Assembly (NCBI GenBank): GCA_030248225.1
Contig: JASANE010018696.1
Coordinates: forward strand, 1-64,000
Reading direction: 5' to 3'
Origin: Trileptium ribeirensis
Taxonomy: Eukaryota; Nematoda; Enoplea; Enoplida; Thoracostomopsidae
Length of the DNA: 64,000 nucleotides
Below, in pieces: positions 56,221 through 64,000 of this stretch (position 1 is its first letter; each line of letters begins with the position of its first letter). A program made the translations under genes and the position numbers. The notes below the pieces were generated by a model. The model saw only the letters and a list, made by a program, of their open reading frames with translations, was not told the origin of the DNA and searched no databases.

Positions 56221-56574
56221 CTACTGTTGAGCAGCGCAATTATCCTAATCGTGATTCAACTACAATCGACAATCAATAGTACGTGCTGGGCCTAATTTTA
56301 ATAACCCGTATATAGAGTTTCCACACTGGGTAGCCAATATTAGCTGTTGTGTGAAGCTCCTTCGTTGCTAAGTTGGATAAAAATTTGCATATAGTGCACT
56401 CGTGAACGCAGAAATTATTTCGATTGTAAGGACACATACTTCCCAGTTCAAGAAGTTAAGGTACCTAATCTGCCCTGAATTATCGGTACTGTTCAACAGG
56501 GAGTTAATTCATAGGGCTGAGTCAACGCCTCAGCTGCAAAAAATAGACCGTAAGAACGGAATTGTACGGTGCTT
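56221..56574. other. Unassigned DNA
   Basis: Possibly the 3' UTR of the LINE; no poly-A or clear end seen. Confidence 0.3.
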
Positions 56575-57085
56575 CGGCTTTTTCTTCTTTTGGTCTCCCT
56601 CTAATAGGTTTCTTGCTTCGTTCTTACTTCTTTTAATTTTCCCCTTTCCCCTCACACCCTCTCGCCCCCCCGCCCCGCACCCTCTTTCTCTCTCATATCT
56701 CCCCCTTTCCCCCACGCCGCCCCTTCCCCTCTCGCTCTTTTTTGTGCCCCCTCCGCTTCCCTCGGAATCGTTTATCCGACCCCCTCCAGTTTCCCATCCG
56801 GAGTTCCCCTCCTTTTTAAAAGGTTTTATTACCTTTTCCTGGGGGCCGGCCATCCCTTTCCCATTGGGTTCCAAATTTAGCCGTTTGTTTTTTTTATTCC
56901 ATTTCCCCCCCCGAATTTTTCCTCCGTTTTTTTTACCCTTTTTTTCTTATTTCCTTCCCTTTCCTTTATTTCCTCCTTCCCACCCTTTCTATCCTTACCT
57001 TCCCCATTTTTTTTTGGAATTTTTGTTTTTTTTTCCTTCCTATTTATCCGTTTTTTTTTTGAAAACCCCAACCCCCCCAACACGC
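56575..57085 (-). repeat. Pyrimidine-rich (C/T) tract
   Basis: The + strand is almost all C and T, mirrored by purines on the minus strand. It is the same type of sequence as 20,215-21,800 but in the opposite orientation. The 233-codon ORF at 56,402-57,103 (Pro/Phe/Ser-rich) is a by-product. Confidence 0.85.
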
Positions 57086-57239
57086 AGGAGGGGAACGGAC
57101 TAAACTTACAAAAAAAAATGCCCGCATACCATCCTATTTTTAAAATTGCCATATATTTTAACAGAACGCTTTTTCGTGATTGCACAATGTAGTAAATGCC
57201 ATTTAAGAACAGCTGTAAGGTGGTATGAAATAAGTAATT

Positions 57240-57970
57240 TTTGGTTCGCAAATTCGTTAATGAAATCCACAATTTGTTGAAAACATAATTTTGTGAGTTT
57301 TAAATTCGGCGTTTTGTTCGTGAACAGTATTACAGGGAGGCATCGCTCGACACAAGGGGTCCAATAACTCAGCGATGGAAACTATTTTAAAAATGTTGTT
57401 CAACAGTTGAAATAAAGAAGTTTTAAACTTGTTCGTGAACGCAAACGTATAAAAAATATAATTTGTTCGCGAACACAAACGTATATTCTTAAGCAAATGT
57501 TGTTCGCGAACACAAAAGTAGTTCTTACATAAATTTATATTTGTACAGATTATTTTGTAGTAAAGAAATACGTAAACACTATGAGCATGTATGATTAAAC
57601 TCACCAAGCATCAAGTTTTTGAGAACATTTGCTTTTTAAAATTAAGGTTGCGTTGGGGATAATGACTTATTAATAGTGCTCGCGCTGTGTTTGAATCTAC
57701 AATTTATTAGTGAACATTTTATGGGTGAAATTGTTCGCCATGAAGTTATTTTTACATCGTATTTTACTGTAATTCCAGGTTAATAATATCATTGTACAAA
57801 TTTGTTGAAAATTAAAAATATGAAAATTGTTTGTTCGCGAACACTTGATCATTTACAAAAAATTTAACTCGTTTTGTGAACAAAAACTTGTTCAATTTCA
57901 TTTGAGATGGGAATGTTCGCGAATGGTGAAAACTAAAAATTTTAACCATGTTCGTGTTGGCGAACAAAAG
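57240..57970. repeat. Cluster of TGTTCGCGAACA palindromes
   Basis: The 12-base palindrome TGTTCGCGAACA, or one-change forms (TGTTCGTGAACA, GTTCGTGAACGC, TTGTGAACAA, TGTTCGCGAATG), occurs at about 57,317, 57,429, 57,463, 57,498, 57,834, 57,869, 57,911 and 57,950, often followed by CAAACGTAT. The spacing is irregular. Function unknown. Confidence 0.7.
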
Positions 57971-58170
57971 CGAGTCCTGAATGATTCAATGTTATAATTA
58001 GCAGTGAATCGTTTTCTATTAATAACAAATCGCAAAATTCTGTTCCAAAACAGTTAGTAATGTTTGGCAGTTGGATTCTGCCTTGTCCAATTTTGGTTAA
58101 CGAAAACCCGTCCGAAATTCCCTGTTTGTTCAGGAACAATGGTTTTCGATTCCACATCGGCTTTGACAAA

Positions 58171-58690
58171 ATAGGATGGCCAACGGGGTCATTTTATGTT
58201 TAGGCGCGTATAATCGAATTACTCCGTCATATCGTTCGTGTCCGCATTACCATAAGAGCATATTTACCCTAATTTAGGGCGCATGCTTGTGAGTTGTGCT
58301 TGATAATTACTTTTCGCCGGCCTTCAGCGTGCCTGAACCGGTCATTTGGAATTGAGCGATCTGTTAGCTTCTGGCACCCTGTTATGTGTATCGTGGAGCG
58401 TTCGTATTCGCTTACTTTTCCGGTGTTTTATCAAATATGCTAATCAATAAATTACTGGTAAAAACCCACTGTGTTCCTGTCTTGATTGATGATAAATGTA
58501 GCGATATGTAAATCGTCGACGAAATGCGCTTAGGCTTAACGTCGGAAGTTCACGCGGCTCAGCATGATTTGTTGGCGAATCTACATATACGAGAGCTCCA
58601 AAGATCCAGCGTAGTCGACGAAAATTAGGGGAACAATCCACGGTATTTTATAGAGCGAAACGATCCGACTTTAAACTGCCAGGGATTATC
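58171..58690. other. Unassigned DNA
   Basis: No gene or repeat recognised. Confidence 0.35.
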
Positions 58691-58698
58691 GAACCCCG

Positions 58699-59013
58699 GT
58701 GAGGGCCAGTGTGGCTATAAGTTGTATCCGAATAACCCTCAACGATGCATTTGAACAGCAATTGATTAAACTTTCAGATGAGATCGTGGCTGAGAAAAAC
58801 GGTATAGTCTCTTTGTGCTGCGAGCAGGTGACGGAGCCAACCTTCTTGGGAACCTCAACGGTAGTACTAGCTAGGCGACGTCTGCAACCAATCCGGCGGT
58901 ATCTGAACACGTCCCGTGAAGTGCTCCTGCGGCTTGCTAAGCGCCGTTGCTGCTTGGGTCTGACCATGAAACAGTCCAAAATCAATTTTGGTCCGCCTTC
59001 GAAGTTTGTATAG
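58699..59013 (+). CDS. Unassigned ORF (104 aa) open on both strands
   Basis: The + frame starts with ATG-equivalent codons at 58,699 and contains TLNDAFEQQLIKLSDEIVAE and a basic stretch (ARRRLQPIRRYL); the minus strand over the same DNA is open for 125 codons (58,686-59,063). The region is richer in G+C than its surroundings. I recognise neither product. The + product looks more like a soluble protein, with an amphipathic acidic start and basic middle, and could be a remnant of a mobile-element protein. The sequence TTAAACTTTCAG inside it also reads as a splice acceptor. Low certainty that either is expressed. Confidence 0.25.
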   Translation: MRASVAISCIRITLNDAFEQQLIKLSDEIVAEKNGIVSLCCEQVTEPTFLGTSTVVLARRRLQPIRRYLNTSREVLLRLAKRRCCLGLTMKQSKINFGPPSKFV

Positions 59014-59461
59014 CTATCCGTATAGACACTGTGTTTGGAAGTGGCGTAGTGTAACAACGTCACGTTTGTTACACTTATTTGGCGCGATCATGGTGAAGCA
59101 TGCTTGCGCTTTTGCGCCACATTATATATATTAGGCGTGTTGTTGAATTTTTTGGCAGCTTACAAGGCGGCGAAATGTTTTTGAAGTAAGACTTGGTAAG
59201 TTTAATCCAGTGTTCATTCATATTATAAGCAGAAAACTTAGCAGGTGCTCAATTGGCGAATTTTTATGTATTTATTTCTTTTTGTCCTGTCAGCATGTGG
59301 ACAATATGTGCTATTATGTTTTGTCAAAATCCGTATACACATACGGACAGAAATGAAAGTAAATAATGTGTTTTTGACTGGAACTGTCAAAGCGTCAGAT
59401 ATCATCGGGTTCGATTTTTTGCGTGGCGTCATTGTTTTACATTTGGAGCAATAATTGAAAT
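59014..59461. other. Unassigned AT-rich DNA
   Basis: ORFs of 64 and 69 codons on opposite strands; no feature recognised. Confidence 0.35.
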
Positions 59462-60080
59462 GGAGCGAGCGGAGTTTCCACTGAAGGCGCTAAGACTAAA
59501 AATCGTGAAAATTTCTTTGTCGCTATCATTCATAATTCATTTTCGGATGGACGGATTTTGACAACTTTTTGGTTCGATAGCAAAAGTGATGACAATGTGC
59601 CCTGTAGTTGAACATAAAGAGCTCCGACCCCATCTTCCGTGTCAGAATTGCAAAAAAACAGGATTTTAAGGGTTCTTCGCTAAATCTGGCCATCCTTGTA
59701 CCAGTGGTCGCAGCCCATATTTTGCGACACAGGTTTCACATTGAAAAATTGAGAGTACTATGCAGAATGAGCTCATGTATTTCTACTAACGACTTATTTG
59801 TGGAACTACTGTTTGGGCTGCTGTGGACCCGAATATGGTTCGTCGACCCTCTGCTATAAATCAATCATCACGGTATTGCGTGTTTTTACCTTAGAATGAA
59901 TGCGTATTAGCTTACCAAACACGTTGAGTACGACGGCTAGAACCTAACGTGACTATATTATACATTTTGTTGGGGTTTCGATTGTTTTAAAGTTGACGAA
60001 CCCGATTTCAATAAATGTAGTAAGTTTTCTCCATTGTTTGGTTATGTATTGCGTGCAGATCATCAAGGATGGTTTATATA

Positions 60081-60109
60081 GGGGAAACGTGTCTAAGTTC
60101 GACACTTTT
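60081..60109 (+). repeat. Left terminal inverted repeat of the pogo element
   Basis: 28 of 29 bases match the complement of 62,859-62,887. Confidence 0.92.
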
Positions 60110-60202
60110 ACCCTTGTCATATGTATAGCACTTAAACCATTTTGTATAAGCTCGACACTTATTGCCTACAATGTGGACACTTTTTTGCAAGCTTGACACA
60201 TT

Positions 60203-61768
60203 TCATATCATATATTTTGAAATCGAAAAAGTAATAAAACACAATTCAAGATCTCTAAAATGCAGAGACAAGCACCTTAGAACGTTAGTTGCGAAGGTAC
60301 GGTCGTTATAATCAACATCGAAATCTTCGGCTTCATCCGAAAAACAATCAAGTCCAGTATTCCAATGCGGAGGCGTTGTCAATCCCGAAAAATCCGCAGA
60401 AGCTACGTTACGACCTTGAGCCTTCATAGCGACGTAGTTTTCTTCAGCGTTGAAGTTGAACGCATCTTCTGGAATCAGCTGTTGAGCGGGAGAATTCAAA
60501 TGAGCGGCTGATTGGTGACCCTGGCTCATCATTGTTTGATCTGTCTCAAGGAGAGCCTGAGAAATTATGTATGAATAAGCGTCTACGGCAGACGGATTCA
60601 ACGGGATAGATCCTAGTTTTCGCGAAAGCGTTAATAATGTTTTCTGGTCGTTGTTTAATTGCTCCCCATGCCTTGCCAAATACCAATCCAAAGGACGACC
60701 TGTCCAAGACTTTCGAGTTGTTTCTCTGAGCAAAGGCATTGACGTGCTATTCCCAACTTTTTTGAAGGTAGAAAACACACCCACATCAAGAGGTTGCAAT
60801 TTGTTGGAGATGTGGAACGGAATCGGGAATAGTTTAACATGGTTGGCTTCTGCCAATTGTCAGCAAAAGTGTCACGATGAAAATATATAAGGATAAGAAA
60901 TAAGGAAAATAAGGATAAGGAAAATAATATCATAAATAATAAGGATAATAATAATAAATAATAAGGAAAATATCCTGAAACCAGTTGAAGAAAAGGTCCT
61001 TATCTATCTATCTGCTCATTGAACAAGCTACTTCCGTACACGGAGGCATACCTATTTTATGTTCCTCCAAAATTGTTTTACCTTTAAAAATTACCGTGGG
61101 AGGGAGAAGGGCCCCGGCGGCATTCACCCATACAACTACAGTGATCATGGACCACTTTTCGGCCGGCGATATTGTTGAGACTAACTTCACACCACGCTTC
61201 GCCAGCACCTTTCCTTTTCTATCAGGGACCGTAGTAACCTGTTTCGTCCACGTTGTAAACCCGCTGTGGATCGCGGATATTGTATTTAGGGAGTACACTG
61301 TGTAAATGGGTGAAGTGACGAGTGATGCGATCTTTAACCATTGCTAGAGCTCTGTTAATCGACAGGTTTTCAGCGCAGCGAGCAACTACTTGAGGATGAC
61401 GTCTTTTAAATCCAGCCCACCAAGTCCAACCTGCCTCCTGGTCGTGTGTGTTGAATTTGTGTTCGATGTTATTTGTGTCACAATAACTGAAAGCAAGCTT
61501 TCTCACATCCTCGATGATAAGCGCGAAACCACATTCTTGACGCTTAAATATGAACGAGACGAGATCGTTTTCTTGCGCATCAGTAAAAGTGGAGCTTCTG
61601 CCCATTAACGAATGGCCTGTTGTAATGTCTTTCAAAAACCTGTCGCGAAAGAGTGTTTCGAGGGACTTTGTAGCGTTTTGCAATCGTCTGAAGCCCACGA
61701 AATTTACCTAAAAATAATAACACTCCTCGTCGTTGTGGGATTGAAACTAAAAGCTCACGGATAATCAA
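60203..61768 (-). pseudogene. Pogo/Tigger-type transposase pseudogene (CENP-B/DDE_1 family)
   Basis: Seen on the minus strand: an HTH block (IAKRYKVPRNTLSRQV, about 61,630-61,700) in one frame; then, in another, GRSSTFTDAQENDLVSFI, a second DNA-binding part WWAGFKRRHPQVVAR, and the first catalytic Asp in VYNVDETG (about 61,236-61,260). A further frame carries RKGKVLAKRGVKLVSTISPAEKW and VVVWVNAAGALLPPTVIFKGK (to about 61,070). The block with the second catalytic Asp is missing: an A/T-rich ATAAGGAAA-type repeat stands there at about 60,882-60,976. After it HISNKLQPLDVGVFSTFKK (about 60,780-60,830) and an acidic C-terminal part follow, to 60,203. Known: these proteins bind the terminal repeats and move the element at TA sites. 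At least two frameshifts plus the lost Asp make this copy inactive. Confidence 0.92.
60882..60976. repeat. Simple repeat replacing the catalytic segment
   Basis: Irregular runs of ATAAGGA, ATAAGGAAA and ATAATAATA where the DNHxSH part of the transposase gene should be. Confidence 0.8.
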
Positions 61769-62858
61769 GATTTGTTATATGATCAATATAGATTATTTTA
61801 ACTTTACTAGAAAATTATTAAAGCGTATCTATTATCACCGCTGGGTTTAGGATGTACTTTTGGTATATCATAAATACCTCTTATACCCTTAATATCATTT
61901 TTAGCTTACGTGTTTAAATTTGCTTTTTTCAATTTACTCATATTTCAACAAACATGCGGGGGAGGGGGCGGCTAGGTGGTTTACTACCCTGATGATGTAG
62001 CAAGCGTTTCTGAACCCAAAAAGCTAATCGGTTATTCCTTACTGATCGCGCCACTCCCCTGTTGCGGCCAACGTGTACCCAAAGGTCATTAAATAAATAA
62101 GCCACAAAGAGGATCTTAACGCAGAGCCCTTAGGTAAGAGGAGTTGGTCTGTCACGGGGTACACCCTAAGTTGGCAGCGCTTTCTCCTTCACCTGCCATT
62201 TGCATTGCAAACACGACGACCCGGTATCATGTCTGACTGCAAGGCCTAACTGAAACAAGCCAATATTGACATGTTATATAACGCACCTATACCTAACAGC
62301 TAGGGAAATAAATGAGCAAAAAGCGGGTCAACCTCTAGGAATATCGATTTGGCTTCGGGTTTTGCCTCTTTGTTTTAGTAATGTGAGCTTAACAACCCAA
62401 TGGTAGCAGCAAAGTATCCAGTTTATTAGCCTTAGTTGTCGTAAACTTAAAGTGTCGACCTTACAAACATAAAGTGTCGACCTTAAGCGAGTGATCAAGT
62501 AATGGATGGCTGTAACAAATCATCAAAAAGGTGTTCTCTCAATTAATATATTTCAAAAATAATTCAACAACTTTATAGAACATTGTCTAACGAGTTTTGC
62601 AATATAAAAAATTATGTCTAACAATGTGCAAAAACTTTGTATTTTTACACTGAATATTATTAAAAAATATAAAATATTAGCGGAAAATAATTTTTGTGTT
62701 ACCACGTGATATAAAAACTAGCCAATAAAATAAATATAGCCTTCGCATGACAACGACTGACGAATCATTCAAAAGTGTTCTATCGCTGTTATGCTAGTTT
62801 TTAAGCCAATTGTATCCTTATTTATTTAGAAAAACCTAGGAACGTGGCGGAAATTTGA

Positions 62859-62887
62859 AAAAGTGTCGAGCTTAGACACGTTTCCCC
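62859..62887 (-). repeat. Right terminal inverted repeat of the pogo element
   Basis: Complement of the left end with one mismatch, followed by the TA duplication. Confidence 0.92.
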
Positions 62888-63180
62888 TACATGTTTTTCT
62901 GAACGCCGAATACAATGATTTGGTTATCTAGAGTCCATCGTGCATGTTTCAAACTTTTCATGGGTTTGTAGTAGGTTTAGGGTCAACGAACCCAATTTCC
63001 AGGATATATAATCTGTTTTCAATTGTTTGGTTACATATTGCGTGCAGGGCATCAAGAATTATTGTCTATATATGTTTTTCGGTACGATAAGATACGATGT
63101 TTTATTGTAGTATATACATCAAGCAAAGCCATAACAAGTGAGTACACAAAATGAACACTTGATAGATCCATGCTCGCTCC

Positions 63181-63423
63181 GTTTCACCCTGTCTTGTGAG
63201 ATACTAGTGCTTTGTGTCACGATGCAGGTGTTGCTGAATGAAGTTGTTGTGTATTGTGATATCGGGTAGTTTGCAAATATTTCCATCTACGGCTTATATA
63301 TTCCTTTTCCCTCTAACTTTGTCGATTAAACGCTTCGATAGTTGACCAGTTTTTGTTATGATACTTGTTTTTGTGGTTTTGATTTGAGACGTCAATATTT
63401 GCGAGTATATATATGCTGAATAT
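63181..63423. other. Spacer between R3 and the hAT-like element
   Basis: AT-rich, no feature; the last eight bases CTGAATAT (63,416-63,423) would be the left target duplication of the next element. Confidence 0.5.
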
Positions 63424-64000
63424 TAGGGAACGACCGAATATTCGGTATTCGGCCGAATAGTTGGCAATATTCGGCCGAATACCGAATAGTTGACTGGACG
63501 CTGTTAGTTGAAAAATAGAGTCAAACTCTGCCCACCAGATATCCTAATTTTACGGCCGGAGTCCTGATAATGATGCTGCAAACCGCTAAATACGCCCAAC
63601 GTGTTGCAACTTTGGTAAGACAAGATGCGTTTGAGACTCATCAATTCAGTTCGCAGCCGGATCGAATGTTCTGATCACCACAGTTATGTTCTTTATCTGC
63701 CGCTGCCATAATAGTTGCGAAATTAATACTTTGGGGTCTAAATGCAGCAGGATTTGTTCGTTTTCTTTGACACATCGTGAATGTGAAGTGAGACATCATG
63801 CTATCCCGTTCTACATACCTACATAAGCCTAACCCTAAGTCTACCGCCCCCGAACACCACGCACTGAGCCGTTCTTTTTTAACGATATGACTTCACGCAC
63901 CAATTATCGCCGTTGTCCAGATGATGAAGTTACAAAAAATCAATAAAAAAACAAAATTATAACTTCAACCTAACAAACGAGAGCACAAAGCAAAAAATTC
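63424..64000. mobile_element. hAT-like non-autonomous element, second copy, cut by the window end
   Basis: Same as 37,792-38,588 at well over 90%: TAGGGAACGACCGAATATTC start, the terminal hairpin, and the same inner sequence. One indel of about 12 bases near 63,700 and several substitutions. The right end lies outside the window. Confidence 0.92.

Larger units (their letters stand above)
60081..62887 (-). mobile_element. 2.8-kb pogo/Tigger-type DNA transposon
   Basis: Seen: 29-base inverted ends starting GGGGAAACGTGTCTAAG (one mismatch) at 60,081-60,109 and 62,859-62,887, with TA on both sides (60,079-60,080; 62,888-62,889). Near the ends the motif AAG-TCGACACTTT recurs: left at about 60,095, 60,150, 60,175 and 60,190; right at about 62,448, 62,472 and 62,859 in the opposite direction. 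It contains a dead transposase on the minus strand. Known: a TA duplication with a DDE_1 transposase is the Tc1-mariner/pogo (Tigger) pattern. Confidence 0.92.
59462..63180 (+). repeat. Repeat R3, copy 3, split by a pogo/Tigger insertion
   Basis: Starts GGAGCGAGCGGAGTTTCCAC at 59,462 and ends with the inverted GCTCGCTCC at 63,172-63,180. The host repeat is 59,462-60,080 plus 62,888-63,180; the middle is the transposon. Internal blocks GTTGACGAACCCGATTTC (about 59,988) and GGGTCAACGAACCCAATTTCC (about 62,980) match the other copies. Confidence 0.85.

Noticed and set aside
56402..57103. 233-codon Pro/Phe-rich ORF
   Set aside because: Produced by the C/T-only tract; no domain, and the opposite strand is equally open.

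Overview
This window is non-coding-dominated nuclear DNA from an animal, most likely an invertebrate. The only host gene I can support is a set of five small exons of an SGSM-type (RUN-domain) gene on the + strand at 44,624-50,513. They have GT-AG borders, consistent phases and introns of 0.7-1.8 kb. The rest is a dense layering of decayed mobile elements: a Polinton/Maverick-like type B DNA polymerase pseudogene, two pogo/Tigger-type transposons, hAT-type and TTAA-type (piggyBac-like) non-autonomous elements, two LINE remnants, tRNA-like repeats and several satellites. No bacterial operon, CRISPR array, rRNA gene or intact canonical tRNA gene is present. The mix fits an arthropod or similar invertebrate, but I cannot name the species.

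Layout. 1-3.4 kb: DNA polymerase B pseudogene broken by frameshifts, followed by a small intact ORF. 4.9-8.3 kb: a rotted pogo-like transposon flanked by clusters of GTGGGTCA-type motifs, with a 265-bp TTAA element inside it. 8.3-16.2 kb: unassigned sequence, clearly richer in G+C from about 10.25 kb, containing hairpins and one long frame with few stops. 16.2-16.9 kb: a 46-bp minisatellite. 18.3-19.2 kb: a candidate decayed frame cut by a GC-rich 279-bp element. 20.2-21.8 kb: a purine-only-like tract split by a second TTAA element. 21.9-30.2 kb: tRNA-like repeats, a 307-bp/1-kb/307-bp direct-repeat arrangement, a second copy of the 1-kb part, and several tandem duplications. 30.6-31.2 kb: LINE tail. 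34.7-43.05 kb: repeat R2, a TTAA element, a 797-bp hAT-like element, a 1.1-kb hAT-like element and R3 repeats. 43.7-44.5 kb: a 124-bp satellite. 44.6-50.5 kb: SGSM exons with R2 and a GC-rich repeat in the introns. 50.5-51.6 kb: R3. 54.5-56.2 kb: CR1/L2-like reverse transcriptase pseudogene. 56.6-58 kb: pyrimidine tract and a cluster of TGTTCGCGAACA palindromes. 59.5-63.2 kb: a third R3 copy split by a 2.8-kb pogo/Tigger transposon. 63.4 kb to the end: a second copy of the hAT-like element.

The most unusual items are the three TTAA-flanked 250-265-bp elements that carry a tRNA-like A-box/B-box core, the nested pogo-in-R3 insertion whose exact pre-insertion site can be read from sister copies, the A-B-A direct-repeat locus, and the palindromic TGTTCGCGAACA array. 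All coding remnants of mobile elements here look dead. Only the SGSM exons and the 134-codon ORF after the polymerase are free of breaks.
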